Below are positions 34,801 through 55,606 of a DNA stretch of 64,000 bases, in pieces; the stretch's first letter is position 1, and each line of letters starts with the position of its first letter. The notes under the pieces were generated by a model. It worked only from the letters and a program-made list of their open reading frames with translations. It did not search any database and was not told where the DNA came from. Both the position numbers and the translations under genes were made by a program. Source of the stretch: Tenrec ecaudatus (taxonomy: Eukaryota; Chordata; Mammalia; Afrosoricida; Tenrecidae); NCBI RefSeq assembly GCF_050624435.1, contig NC_134535.1:74892494-74956493 (forward strand), written 5' to 3'.

Positions 34801-36748
34801 GAGCTCTTAAAACAATCCATACATCAATTGTATCAAGCATATTTGTACATATGTTGCCTTTCTGTTGAACCCTTGGTGTCAGCTCCTCTTTTTTCCATCC
34901 CTTCTCCCTCTCGAGAAAATTCTTATAAGAAACTTGAAGATTATGTTTGCCTGTTCTCGCTGCCAAAATGCTAACTATAATGTATGTTCTTCCTAACTTA
35001 GATTATAAGAAGACCAGTCTAGCTCCCTATGTGAAAGTTTTTGAGCAGTTTCTTGAAAAACTGGATAAATCCCGAAAAGGAGAACTTCTCAAGAAGAGTG
35101 GTAAGACCCTATGGGCCTCTCCCCTATCTGTTTGGACATTAGCAGGGGTAGTTTGACGTATCCAGCAGTGAGCTGTTAGGGGACTCTAGTCTGCTGTCCC
35201 CCCAAACAAATTACTGATTTTTCTTATATCCGTAATGTTTATGAAAATTGAGGTCCCCTAATTCAGTTCAACACATATTCATTCAAGATCAGGGATAGAA
35301 ACAAAGATGAGTATATTAAGACTTAACTCCATACGATGCCTTAAGAAGTTACTAATCTGGTACAAAATAAAGAAGTACAGACTGCTAAGAAAAATATAGT
35401 ACCCGTCTGAGGGAATCTGAGAAGCCTTCAACAGAAACAAGTAGTATTTGAACTTTTGTAAGTTAAATGCTGTAAGAATTCTAATTCCCAATGCCAACGT
35501 ACCATACCTTTATTTAAGTGTCAGATTGCCGTAAGCAAAAATTTAATGAAATAAAGGTCCAAAATGGGAAAGGGGTTGTTCATTCTAAAAGCACTAGCAG
35601 GAACAAAGGCCTCGAGGCAGAAATGTGATCTGTTTGCTCTGGAGGCCACCAAATGGTACCATTAGATGGCTTTGAATTCCAGACTTAGGAGTTGGGGCTT
35701 AATTCTGTTGGAGCAGGAAAGCCCCTAAAAGTTTGTGAGAAAGAGTACCATAACTATAGCTTTCTTGTTGAAAGATCAACTTGGCAATGGTACATCTGGT
35801 GAGAGGTAGGGACGAGAGCACAGCCCCAGATACCCGTTGGGTGATTGTAGACAGTAGCATCAAAGATCTGTTAAAGGTATAAATTCTGACCCATCCTAAG
35901 GCTTATAAATGGAATGATAGGAAAAAATGTCAAAAAATAATTTTTTTAAATGGCACCGAAGCAAGGGGAAAGGAAGGTTCCAGAGAGATATTCAAGTGTT
36001 AATTGTAGTAATGAACTGATAAAAGCCTGTGGTGCACAGTAACTAGGATGGGAAGGTCCAAGGAAGAGTTCTTTCAATGGGAGGGACTTAGATGTATAAG
36101 CCAACAGGAGGACAAAAATCAGCAAAAGTTGATGAGTACCTTAAGAAAATTCTCTCCAATTCAAAAATTCTGTCCACTTTTTTTATTTTTTTTTAATTAA
36201 ATGTATAATAGTTTAAGTAGTAAATAATGCTTAACTACTATTAGCACTCAAATACAAATGGGCTTCAAAAAGTTTGTGGAAAAATACATTCTTTTAATTC
36301 CACTTTTCCATGAGCATTCTGAAGCTCCATCCTATGTGCTTACTGAGGTGCAAATGGGTAAGCGCTTCTTTGAGTTCATCTGCTGCTGGAAGGTCATTAC
36401 CATGACAACCCTATGGAGCACAATTCAACTCTACCACACATGAGTCAGAATCAACTTGATGATAACTGTGATGTTATTGAATGAATAGTGATGGCTTTGA
36501 ACCTAGAAAGCCTTGCTGTAGCTGTCATGCCAGCTCACAGTATTAAGTCCTTTATAATCTCATTGTTCAGTACTCAAGGCAGGTCTGTGATGTGGGCTTC
36601 AGCAAATGTGAAAGCAAGTTCTTCTGCATGATATGAATGTAGTGGAAGCATTAAGCAAGTCAGGATGTGACAATAAGGCTGACTGTGTGTTCTTTACTGT
36701 CCTTTGATAAACTTCTATTCCATTTTAGATTTACAGAAAGATTTCTGA
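19864..36748 (+). CDS. PRIM1: DNA primase small (catalytic) subunit, 13 exons
   Basis: Catalytic p48/p49 subunit of primase; within DNA polymerase alpha-primase in the nucleus it makes the RNA primers that start DNA synthesis. Coding exons: 19864/19876-19978, 20495-20652, 26477-26583, 26653-26726, 27577-27713, 28073-28131, 28901-29010, 29620-29711, 29866-30007, 31441-31510, 31957-32039, 35002-35100, 36729-36748 (TGA). From the second ATG ([13 protein letters not shown]) the joined length is 1254 nt, 417 aa, against about 420 aa in human as I recall it. The metal-binding FDID motif is in exon 3, the cysteine cluster RRCC..ADIC.KCW (zinc site) spans exons 3-4, SGRRGVHCW is in exon 5, and the third catalytic Asp (RLDINVSKG) plus the nucleotide-binding His (SVHPKTG) are in exon 9. 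It ends DLQKDF as in human. All introns are GT-AG except intron 4 (GC-AG) and intron 7 (AT-AC). Intron 3 is only 69 bp. No disabling change was seen. Confidence 0.97.
20636..21318 (+). repeat. Right copy of a ~685-bp duplication (PRIM1 exon 2 end + intron 2)
   Basis: Nearly identical, in the same orientation, to 14961-15647. It includes the last 17 nt of PRIM1 exon 2, the GTAAGAG donor and about 665 bp of intron 2. By eye there are only scattered substitutions and a 4-bp indel in a TTTC run. The copies are about 5.7 kb apart. This copy is the ancestral one because it is part of a functional exon. Confidence 0.92.
21920..22120 (+). repeat. tRNA-derived SINE (AfroSINE type), PRIM1 intron 2
   Basis: GGGTCCAGTGGTAAAGCCCTCAGCTGTTAACC.. 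to CATGAGTCAACATGAGCTGTTGGC. Confidence 0.7.
22140..22352 (+). repeat. tRNA-derived SINE (AfroSINE type), PRIM1 intron 2
   Basis: GTCAGCAGTTTAAAACCACCAGCC..GTAAATAGTTACAGCC.., interrupted by an A/T run, then GTCACTGTGAGTCAGCATC. The head is truncated. Confidence 0.7.
22353..23472. other. PRIM1 intron 2, unassigned
   Basis: No gene or firmly identified repeat; poly(T) run at 23169-23188. Confidence 0.5.
23473..23556. mobile_element. Mariner-like palindromic MITE
   Basis: GGGAACTTCAGAAAGTTTGG.. mirrored by CCACTTTTCCATGAATGTTTTGAAGCTCC; one of five similar 75-85 bp inverted-repeat elements here. Confidence 0.6.
24202..24279. mobile_element. Mariner-like palindromic MITE with TA duplication
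   Basis: GGGTGCTTCAAAAAGTTAATGGG.. and ..CCACAAACTTTTTCAAGCGCCC, flanked by TA at 24200-24201 and 24280-24281. Confidence 0.72.
24661..25542 (+). mobile_element. 5'-truncated L1 3' end in PRIM1 intron 2
   Basis: Starts in the 3'UTR and ends CCCCCAATAAAATG plus a short tail. AAGATTACCCTT (24649-24660) and AAGATTACTCTT (25543-25554) are the target-site duplication (11/12). Confidence 0.88.
25555..26476. other. PRIM1 intron 2, distal part
   Basis: A moderately GC-rich stretch at 25800-26040 gives overlapping minus-strand frames (such as 140 aa at 25838-26260) without family resemblance; treated as noncoding. Confidence 0.45.
26727..27576 (+). other. PRIM1: PRIM1 intron 4 with GC donor (GC-AG intron)
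   Basis: Exon 4 ends ..RALE + G at 26726 and the next bases are GCAAGT. The acceptor is CCTCAG at 27571-27576 and the join gives ..[13 protein letters not shown], the conserved protein. No GT at the boundary keeps the frame. GC donors followed by AAGT are the common tolerated variant of U2 introns. Confidence 0.85.
27160..27320 (+). repeat. tRNA-derived SINE (AfroSINE type), PRIM1 intron 4
   Basis: GCGCCCTAGTGGCATTGTTGGG..GATATACAGCCTCAG..GTCACTGTGAGTCAGAATC. Confidence 0.72.
28745..28822. mobile_element. Mariner-like palindromic MITE, PRIM1 intron 6
   Basis: GGGGCGTCAAAAAGTTCG.. and ..CGAATGTTTTGAAGCCCC. Confidence 0.68.
29011..29619 (+). other. PRIM1: PRIM1 intron 7, U12-type AT-AC intron
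   Basis: The intron starts ATATCCTTT directly after exon 7 (LALVPE + first base of Thr), the textbook minor-spliceosome 5' splice site. A TTCCTTAAA branch-site-like motif at 29601-29609 lies about 10-12 nt before the terminal AC (29618-29619). Only this AC end restores the conserved frame, giving PET-M-HGELQ beside human PETIHDELQ. The nearest AG acceptor (29610) would insert residues absent from the family. Confidence 0.88.
29320..29400 (-). mobile_element. Short antisense L1 tail in PRIM1 intron 7
   Basis: TTTTTTTAATAAATCATTTTATTGGG.. matches the reverse complement of the L1 terminus. It lies within the U12-type intron. Confidence 0.6.
30008..31440. other. PRIM1 intron 9
   Basis: Unique-looking AT-rich intron; no repeat family or gene recognised. 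Confidence 0.6.
32437..32612 (+). repeat. tRNA-derived SINE (AfroSINE type), PRIM1 intron 11
   Basis: AAGCCCTGGTGGGATGTGTGAGC.. to CAGGGTCACTTGGAGTC. Confidence 0.72.
32883..33225 (+). repeat. Unnamed interspersed repeat, PRIM1 intron 11
   Basis: TTAGGCAGGTTATCTAGAG..TTTATGTATAAGAAAGAGC; shares its start with 3355-3425 and resembles 39205-39640 (GTTAGGGTTATCTAAAAAAACC). I recognise the pattern as a recurrent repeat but cannot assign a family. Confidence 0.5.
33905..34052 (-). mobile_element. Antisense L1 3' tail in PRIM1 intron 11
   Basis: TTTTTAAATCATTTTACCTGGGGCTCATACAATTC.. is the reverse complement of the L1 end, ending near CTTGAGCCCTT. Confidence 0.7.
34118..34288 (+). mobile_element. 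Short SPIN-type hAT element in PRIM1 intron 11
   Basis: CAGCGGATTCTCAACCTGTGGG to GCTTAGAGCCACTG, 171 bp, internally deleted. Flanks AAGTAGAA/AACTAGAG match at 6 of 8 positions. Confidence 0.82.
34762..34925 (-). mobile_element. Antisense L1 3' tail in PRIM1 intron 11
   Basis: A poly(T) run at 34762-34779 is followed by the reverse complement of the L1 3' end (CATACATCAATTGTATCAAGC). It lies within 80 bp of the exon 12 acceptor at 35001. Confidence 0.75.
35101..36254. other. PRIM1 intron 12, proximal part
   Basis: AT-rich, no recognisable element before the MITE at 36255. Confidence 0.55.
36255..36332. mobile_element. Mariner-like palindromic MITE, PRIM1 intron 12
   Basis: GGGCTTCAAAAAGTTTGTGG.. 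and ..CCATGAGCATTCTGAAGCTCC with TA on both sides. Confidence 0.68.
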
Positions 36749-36950
36749 AGATAACTCTCCTAAAAACGGGTGCAGACAGTCTTCTACCTTCATCCAAGGG
36801 TCCACTACTTCTCAGAGCCACTTAACACATATGGCGGAACCACTCATGCGTCTTCCTTGAAGCAGCAATTCATTGTCTTGAGAAGCGATTGTGTTGAAAA
36901 GAATGTCCAGGCTCCTAGAAGAAGCAATAAAAAGCAGCAGCAGCAATGGT
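36749..36950 (+). terminator. PRIM1: PRIM1 3'UTR and polyadenylation signal
   Basis: A short 3'UTR follows the TGA at 36746-36748. The first canonical AATAAA is at 36926-36931, so cleavage is expected near 36945-36955. A mariner-type MITE begins immediately downstream at 36988. Confidence 0.65.
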
Positions 36951-36987
36951 TGCATTTCAAATAAGATTTGTAAACTTAAATATTCTA

Positions 36988-37060
36988 TGAGGGGGCTTCC
37001 AAAAGTTCAGAGGAAAAATAATGGAGTTGATCCACAAACTTTTTGAAGTCTTCTCTGACG
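36988..37060. mobile_element. Mariner-like palindromic MITE, just past the PRIM1 3' end
   Basis: GGGGGCTTCCAAAAGTTCAG.. and ..CCACAAACTTTTTGAAGTCTTC. Confidence 0.6.
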
Positions 37061-37899
37061 AAGATAATTCTAGTATTCCTTTCAGAGATACTGCGTTCTG
37101 CCAAGTGCAATAGATAGCAGCAGTAAGGGAGGGAAAATATGCCCAATGCTTTCATCGCAGCTCACTAGATAGAGCTTCAGATTTCTGGGCCAGGGAAGGC
37201 TGCGTCCTTGTTTCAAACAGTTGAGTTAATTATATCTGACGCTTAACATGTGTGAATTTTGCTCACTGATTTTTAATTGATTAGGCCATATTCCCACTGC
37301 CCCCTTTTTTTTTAACCACTTAGAATATCTAAGCCTACCAACATTTCAAGAGATCAATGATTAGATTAACAGTATTAGAATCTAGTATGATGTCCTTTAA
37401 AACTTTTGGTATTTGTAGCTTTTAACTTCTCTCAGAAAGTAACTGGTCTACTTTATGTAAAGAAAAGTAGCTTAGAAAAAAATAACCAACCAACTCCACT
37501 AACATAAAACCAGCTGTCTTTGTGAAAGGATCTGGCTGGTTTTTTATAATTTACTCAACTTTTTAAATTTCATGTCTTCCATGTTTGGTTTTATGGAGTA
37601 AGTATCAGATGTCCCTTGCCTCAGTTTACAAGCAATCTAACAAAGCAGTCGTTCTGATTGACACTCAGCTTCTAAGGAAGAAAAGCAAGCCTTCAAGTCA
37701 ATGCTTTCCTGTGTCGGGAGCAGTGGTTTCTTTGGCTTTTCCTTTAATTTTGCTCACACAATTTTTCGTCGTCTTTATCTTTTGACTTATGTCACGGACT
37801 CCATTAAACAGATTTGGAAACAGGCAGTACAGAAATGCTTTGCATTTCCTTCTCGTCCATTTTTTTCAGCATTTGAAAAGCTATTCACTCTGCATTCTG
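37061..37899. other. PRIM1-NACA intergenic, proximal part
   Basis: Nothing recognised apart from AT-rich sequence. Confidence 0.5.
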
Positions 37900-38005
37900 T
37901 GGCATGATGGTTACGTGCTGGGCTGCTGACCACAAGGTCAGCAGTTGGAAACCACCAGCCATTCCATGGAAGGAAATGAAGCTTGTAAAGCGTTACAGCA
38001 CTGAG
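37900..38005 (+). repeat. tRNA-derived SINE head (AfroSINE type)
   Basis: TGGCATGATGGTTACGTGCTGGGCTGCTGACCACAAGGTCAGCAG: a well-kept tRNA-like head, truncated after the core. Confidence 0.75.
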
Positions 38006-38251
38006 TGAGTTTCAGTATTCAGGTTCTAGAAAAGGTGGGTCTGTTAGAAATGAATGCAGGTAATTGCTCAAGACTTACTGGTCCATCTTAACTCAGAATG
38101 GGATAACCCTTGTTTAGCAATAAACGGGGTCCTTGAGCATACTGACGGGTCCCTGCCCCACCTCGCCTCAGCCCACACTGCGCAGACCTGGCTGGTAAGA
38201 CCATGGTCATCCGGGAGGCCTCCTACACTCTCCTCACCACCCATTTGGATC

Positions 38252-38432
38252 CCTTGTTGCCATCAAGTCATTTCTAACTCACAGAGATCTTGTGAGTTTC
38301 TGAGGCTATATATCTTCACAGGAACAGAAACCTTACTCTTTCTCCTACGAAGTCACTGGTGGATTCGAACTGCTGATCTGTGGTTAGCACTCCAACACAT
38401 AATCCACTACACCACCAGGGATCCTAACCTTG
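38252..38432 (-). repeat. tRNA-derived SINE (AfroSINE type), antisense
   Basis: The right end CACTACACCACCAGGGATCC is the reverse complement of the SINE start, with GGATTCGAACTGCTGATC (B box) at about 38352. Confidence 0.8.
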
Positions 38433-38439
38433 AGTACAT

Positions 38440-39020
38440 CTCATCTAAACTTATAGATCATCTCAATAACCGATGTGACATTGAATCCTAAAGGCCAGAG
38501 GAGTTGTGGGGTGACATCACGAACATCGTACATGAAGAAGCAAAAGATCATTTAAAAGGCAAAAAATAGCAAAATGGATGTGAGAAGAGGCTCTGAAGCT
38601 CACTTTTGAATGTGCAGGAGCTAAAGTGAACAGAAGAAATGACGAAGTAAATAAAAGACCTGAGCAGATTTCAAAGGGCAGCTGGAAAAGACAAAGTAAA
38701 ATATTAGAATGAAGCACACAAGGATAGAACAGATTTCGCATATTCCACCCCAAAAGAGCTGAAGAAGATATTCAAGCCTCCAGTACCAATACTTGTACCC
38801 ATTTCAAAGAAAAGTGACCCAACAGAATGCAGAAATAATTGAACAATAGCATTAATACCATAAAGTTTGGCGAAGATCCTTAAAAAAATGGTTGCAGCAG
38901 TCCACTGGAAAGTCCACTGCACTTGGCCGAGAATGTGGATGAGGGATGTTGCTGACATCAGATGGCTGAAGCACCAGAAAGACACTTAGTTGAATGTCAT
39001 TGACCATGTAAAGGCATTCA
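38440..39020 (+). mobile_element. RTE-type LINE fragment, sense
   Basis: Decayed coding text of a BovB/RTE-like element (AAAGACCTGAGCAGATTTCAAAGGGCAGC region; TCAAGCCTCCAGTACC..ATTTCAAAGAAAAGTGACCC, the usual IPISKKSDPTEC-like RT stretch). It continues into an RTE 3' tail at 39030-39200. Frame broken. Confidence 0.65.
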
Positions 39021-39029
39021 GCTGTGTGT

Positions 39030-39200
39030 TGTTAGGTGTTTCAAGTCAGTTCAGACTCCTCACAGCCAGACCCTCAACAGAACAAAGCAATGTCTGGTCC
39101 TTCAGCATCTTCACAGATGTCGTGTTTGAGCCCGGACTGTAAGCACTGTGTCAATCCATCTCATCAAGGGTTTTCGCTGTTTGGCTATTTTACCAAACAG
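39030..39200 (+). repeat. RTE-type LINE 3' tail
   Basis: GTTGTTAGGTGTTTCAAGTC..CACAGCCAGACCC..GTGTCAATCCATCTCATC. Follows the RTE coding fragment directly. Confidence 0.6.
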
Positions 39201-39640
39201 GATGTCTGTGTTAGGGTTATCTAAAAAAACCAAACCAGGACCCTTATGATTATAAATATTTAAGAGGATAGGTTTATACTGCAAAAGGGAATATAACAGC
39301 TAATTAGTCCACACAGCAGTACAGAGGCCTCAGTTCAACTCACTTTTGTGGAATAATTAATATACTGAAGGTCCTTCAATTCACTCAGGCTGCCAGTCCA
39401 AAGTCTACCCTCAGGCAAGACGGGCAGGGTGGGGCAGCAACAGTCAGTAGGTGGGGAGCTTAGGGAAGCAGGCCCCAATGGGATCTCAACCTCATGTAGT
39501 GCTGAGATGCAGCTCTCGAAGCCGCAAGCTCTGGCAACATGATCGAGGGGTTGGTTGGGCTCACAGGCAGTGCAGCACATGGTTGAGACAAAGAACTAGC
39601 TCAAGCAGCAGCACTCTGGTCTGATCATCAGATGGATGCT

Positions 39641-41139
39641 GCAGAAAGACCCATTAAAACCTGCGATGTACTAGGGATGAAGTAGAAACGGAGCAGGAGG
39701 GATAGGATATTGAGGAGGGAGAAGGGAGGAGGAAGAGAGGGAGTAACCACATATGTAGAGGGTTTAACAGGATACTATGGTTGATTTCATTTCGTGAGAT
39801 GGCCTATGTAAATATATACAATATGTTTCTTTCAAAAGCAAAATAAACATGAAATCTCTCCAGATTCCTTATCCCTCCGACTGCCCCCCCCCCCAAAAAA
39901 AAAAAGCACTCAGAATGGACTGGAAAGCCTAGTGTTATACTTTCAACTAGAGTTGTTGTAAACTCCCACTAGGGTTTTGGAACGAAGTCAACCATGAAAC
40001 TATTTTAATGCTTTAACATTAAAGCCCTTGGATAAAAGCTAGTGTAGCAGCCCGTAAAATTAATTACAGAACATTGTTGTGCTCAGGGAAAAGAGTCAGT
40101 GTGTAGGTTTTGAAGAGAACAGAAGCATGGTTAGAGACTTGATTTCCCTTTTCCAATTTGTCAAGTCATTGATGTTTTACAATTAGGTTGGTGTGCGTCT
40201 TCAAGCCCATTCTGACCCATAAAGACCCAATGCACAACAGAATAAAACAATTAGGATTATACACAAACAGGACTTCTGTCTGCAAACTTGCCCCGTGTAT
40301 AGCAAACTGCAAAGAAAAAGTCAGCATGTACTTCCATAATGAGACATTACAACAGAGTTTTAAGTCAGCATGATGGGGAAAAAAAGGAAATGGTCTAAAG
40401 TTGTGTAACAGGCATAAACTGAAACCCAAACTCGCTGCCCTGGACCACTGCCGTAAAGCGAGTATTGCAATAAAGGCGAGTCCCACTTTTTGTTTGTTTC
40501 TCTACAAATAGAAACATGCTTACATTATACTATAGTCTTACTTATGCCATAGCATATAATAGTCACTGTTGGTCTGAATCCGCTCGTTGGCGGTGGGCAG
40601 AGAGCTGATTAGTGTGCAGTAGCATGAAAGTTTGAAGCACTCAGAATCATCGACATGTGACAGACCTGAAGTGAGTACATGCTGTTGGGGAAATGGTGCC
40701 AATCTCAACACGCTTGCTACAAACCTTGGACTTGGGGGGGAAAAGTATCTGCTAAGCTTAATAAAAGCAGTGTTGTAAAATGAAGTTAAGCCTGTATTTG
40801 TCTAGAAGGTTCATTGACTGTCCCTTTCTTCTGAAAGCAAGTGGACTTACTGGGAGAGGTGAGAGTTAAAAGACGCTGAAGAAATCTGGTGTCAGCGTTC
40901 GCGGTCTAAATCGTGCCACAATATCGCCTCTTGAAAGAACAGGGCACCAGACGTTTCACAAGATGAAGGTGTCTGCACCTATAGAAATCGGCAGCCTAAG
41001 AAACCCTAAGTAGGGTCCCTAGGAAACCATCCATTCTATGGCAGTTGTTCATTTTCTGACTCACAGAACCAGAGTGCTGTGCCAACCTCACATTTACTGA
41101 TTGAGCCCAATATTGCAGCCACTCCACAGCAGTGGGAGT
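39641..41139. other. PRIM1-NACA intergenic
   Basis: An RTE-tail fragment at 40188-40290 and short poly(C)/poly(A) at 39885-39905; otherwise unassigned. Confidence 0.5.
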
Positions 41140-41300
41140 GTGAAAAATGACACCTGGTACTAGCAGTTAGGCACTCAGCTACTGACCAGGCTAGCACTTC
41201 AAACCCACCCCTGGGCTCCATGGGAGAAAGCTGGTGATCTCGTTCCCTAAGAAGAAAGTCAAGAAAACCCCCGGGGTGGTACTCTGACACAGGGGTCAGA
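41140..41300 (+). repeat. tRNA-derived SINE (AfroSINE type), degraded
   Basis: CACCTGGTACTAGCAGTTAGGCACTCAGCTACTGACC..CATGGGAGAAAGCTGGTG. Confidence 0.55.
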
Positions 41301-41534
41301 GTTGAAATCCACTACTGCAGCCAACAACTCAAGAATATCAGAATGTCCCGTTTCTGGTAAACCACTATCTCAATCCAAATTCATTCATCTTAATCCTCAC
41401 TTCCCTAGGGTTAAACTCAAATTCTAAAGTAGTGTTCAGAGTACTGTGAAGTTTCACTGCTTCAAAGGGCATCCACAATCATTTTAAAACAAATCAGATC
41501 GTTTTAGCTGGTTTAAGTAACCCAGGTACAAAAC

Positions 41535-42475
41535 ATCCCCTCACACAGGGGCCACAGGGAAGGGATGAGCCAACCAGGTAACAAAAAAGCACTGATGAAA
41601 CGCAATATTCTGGTTCCTTGAGGCTTCCTCACCACCACCCCACTACCTGTCTGACCTGGGTCTGGTCTGTGCAGCCCTGTTCCCCGGCTCTCAGAGGATA
41701 GCCTGCTGAACTGTGTCTGCTCCTCCCCACCCCTGCCTCAATGCCAGAGCTGGACTTTGCAGCCTCTCCCCCCACATTCCAGGAAGTCAGTCCTTGGAAG
41801 ACTGCAGCTGCAGCACCAGGAAGCCTCCCTTCTTAGCACAAGCACCATCAGCTTTCTTCACCTCATTGCATATTTCCCTGATCCACATCCTATAAATATC
41901 CCACTGCCCCACCAACAGGCAAGATATCCCTGACCTAATTCGGGTCTTGGAACCTGTCCAGGAGCTCAAGATGCTCCTGTCCCTTTCTGTGTTCTCCCTT
42001 CCCTTCCAGGGAGCTCTTTCCCTGCCCTAATAAAGCCACTCTTAACCTCATGTTCTTTGTCTCAATTCCACCTATGTTCCGTGTCTCAGCTTTTACCTCT
42101 CACTACCATGGCCCCAGTACTGCCTTTCACTGCGGGTTAGACAGGAGCATGTGCACAATTACAGGAATGGGAGTAGCTATACCAAGAGGGTAGGGGGAAG
42201 GTGTGGAGAGGAAGGGGGAACTGATTGCAATAATGGACACAACTACACACACCCCTCTAAGGGGACGAACGATAGAAACCATGGGGAAAGGGAGATAGCA
42301 GTCCATGTAAGATATGAAAACAATAATTTATAACTTATCAAGGGGTCACAAGGATTGGGGTGAGGGGGGAGGGACAAAAGAGCTGATACCAAGGGCTCAA
42401 TAGAAAGTAAATGTCCAGAGATGAATGATGGCAACAGTGTACAGATGTGCTTGATACAACTGATGTAAGGGAAAT
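41535..42475 (+). mobile_element. 5'-truncated L1 3' end, split by a solo LTR
   Basis: 3'UTR text 41535-41647 continues at 42103-42475 (GGGTTAGACAGGAGCATGTGC.. to ..CTTGATACAACTGATGTA). The polyadenylation-signal end is missing. Confidence 0.8.
41648..42102 (+). repeat. Solo LTR inserted into an L1 3' fragment
   Basis: 455 bp, TGTCTGACC..CTCTCA, flanked by CTACC at 41643-41647 and 42103-42107 (5-bp target-site duplication). A TATAAATA box is near 41891 and AATAAAG near 42030. Flanking sequence on both sides is one L1 3'UTR copy, so the insertion point is clear. The 5-bp duplication suits an ERVL- or ERVK-like family; I cannot name it. No internal region: a fossil. Confidence 0.82.
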
Positions 42476-42920
42476 GTTTTAATGTTAATTTTTTTAAATC
42501 TGGTGAAAGCTTTTGTAGGATTAAGAGTGTGGGGTTCGTGGCCCACCAACCTTTTCATTTGTAAAACGCTGGTTTTGCCGACTATTTTTCAAGACTCCTG
42601 GTGAATAAAGCATGGGAGCCCCTAAAATTAATGAGTTCCAGAAAACGGAAGAAGTTCCCAAGCCAGGCAAAAAGAATCCCTACTGTATGTCTATGTTTTT
42701 TTCTTGGGCGGGGATTCTCGATTTATCAGGTGAAGAATTCCTATGTTGCTATGATCAAGCCAAACTGTAGACAGTGACATGAAGAGGCTGGTTTCACCTA
42801 TGGTCAGTGGAGAGCCTTAGAAAACACATCGTAGACATGCCCCCACATTGTGCGATTCAAAATTCCAGTAACTGGAGATTATAAATCGTGGATTTCAAAA
42901 ATCAAGTAACACTCAGCCTC
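42476..42920. other. Sequence upstream of the NACA CpG island
   Basis: No repeat or ORF recognised; CpG density rises sharply from about 42920. Confidence 0.5.
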
Positions 42921-43320
42921 CTGGTGTGAAGCCAACCATTAGCGAGTTGGTTGCTGGGACAGCGAGTGTCACCGAGGCTGGTTCGCGCCGTGAGGAGTTA
43001 GGGGCCCGCATCATGGCTCTCCATGTGGAAAGGGTGATGGCGGCTTGGCGCCGTCGCTGCGTCCGGCTTCGCCCCGGAGAGTCTGCAATCCCAACCCACC
43101 ACGAGGGACAGGCTCCCCGCGGGGTCGCTGCGAGCGGCTGGCCGGCGTTGTGTATGAAAAGGGGGTCCTTCTCGCCGAACGGAGGGCACCTCAGAACAGC
43201 CCGGCGGGGGGCGGCCAACGGGCGCGGCACGGAGGCAACGCCAGGCCACCTTCGCGCCGCGGGCAGGAAGCGCCGCCGGCGGCCTGACCCGGAATCGGAC
43301 GCCGGCCCCGCCCCCGCGCG

Positions 43321-43400
43321 CCGCCCTCGGCAGCAGGCGCGGGTCACGCTCTCGTCCGCTCTCTTTCCGCCGCCATCTTGGCTCCGCGTCCCTGTGCGGT
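43321..43400 (+). promoter_or_regulatory. NACA: NACA core promoter, 5'TOP-like start and noncoding exon 1
   Basis: The pyrimidine tract CTCTTTCC at 43361-43368 is a likely 5'TOP start, followed by CCGCCATCTTGGC, a YY1-type element in the transcribed start region. Exon 1 would run from about 43361 to 43398, spliced at GTAAGTG (43399) to the ATG exon whose acceptor is TTCAG at 44061-44065. The surrounding 42920-44170 is a CpG island. NACA belongs to the translation-linked TOP mRNA class by established knowledge; the TSS here is inferred. Confidence 0.75.
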
Positions 43401-44067
43401 AAGTGCCGTCCGCGTCGCTCGCCTCTATCCGCCGCCATCCGCCTCTCTGGCGGGCGCAGCCGCCCGGGGTACGAAGTGGCGGAAAGCGGGGGTCCTGGTG
43501 GGGCCGCAGGGTCCCTCCGTGGCCTCGGGAAGGGCGGCCTTGAGGCCCCGGGACGAAATGGGGGCCGTGGTTGGTGGCCTGGCCGCAGCCAGGCAGACGG
43601 GCCGCGGGGAGTCCGGGGTTAGGGAGGTGGGTGCCGGGGGCGGGAAGGGCGTGCTTCTGTTGGGAGCGGCTCCCCAAGAAAACCGAAGGGGAAGGGGACA
43701 CAGCCCTGGGAACGCCACCACCTCCAGCCCGGTCCCGAGTTCTTCCTGTAACAAACGAGTGCTGCGGCTCCATGTCAGCCGCGCACACACACACACACAC
43801 AAAGTCGCTAAGCGGGAGCCCCGGCGGCCCGAGGCCGGCGGCGATCGGCTGGAAGGAGGGGCGAGGAGTCGGGGTGCCGGCGCGGTGGTGGTTTGGCCCG
43901 GGCCCTGGCCGGATTCGCCCCGCGTCCCCACGATCTGGGGGTGGACCGTCTCCAGGCGCCGCGCTCCTCTTCACCCGCGCAGCCCCCCCTGCAGATTTTC
44001 TGCCGTCCTTGACCCTGAGCGCGGGTCCCAGTGCACTCAGGCCTCCTTTTCTCCCCTTCCTTCAGAA

Positions 44068-55253
<11,186 letters not shown>

Positions 55254-55390
55254 CCATCTGAAAACAAAGGACACACACACCACGCCCCCCCCCTTTTTTT
55301 TTTTTTTGGTGTTTCAGAAGCGTAACTATGTTTGGTTTGAAATTTGTACTGTTTCTATCAATAAAGTTATGGCTTGGATGAGCCCAGTGG
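55254..55390 (+). terminator. NACA: NACA 3'UTR and polyadenylation signal
   Basis: The short 3'UTR includes a C/T-rich stretch (55282-55310). AATAAA at 55360-55365 is followed by GTTATGGCTTGGATGAG, where cleavage is expected, then GT-rich sequence. Confidence 0.85.
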
Positions 55391-55486
55391 GTGTGTGGTC
55401 TCTTCCCCACAAGAGTGTGAAGGCTGCAGAGGCAAGAACAAAAACTACCTTTCAGACCTCAGTTCCTGTTGAGAAGATGCACAGGC

Positions 55487-55606
55487 CCCTTTCACAGGGG
55501 TCGCCCAGTTCATAACAGGAGCAAGATTACAGTCATGAAACAGCAACAAAAATAATTTTATGGTTGGGGGTGTACCACAACATGAACTGTATTAAAGGGT
55601 CTCCCA
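55487..55606 (+). mobile_element. Partial SPIN-type element just downstream of NACA
   Basis: CCCCTTTCACAGGGGTCGCC.. to ..GAACTGTATTAAAGGGTCTC, lacking both extreme termini. Confidence 0.7.
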
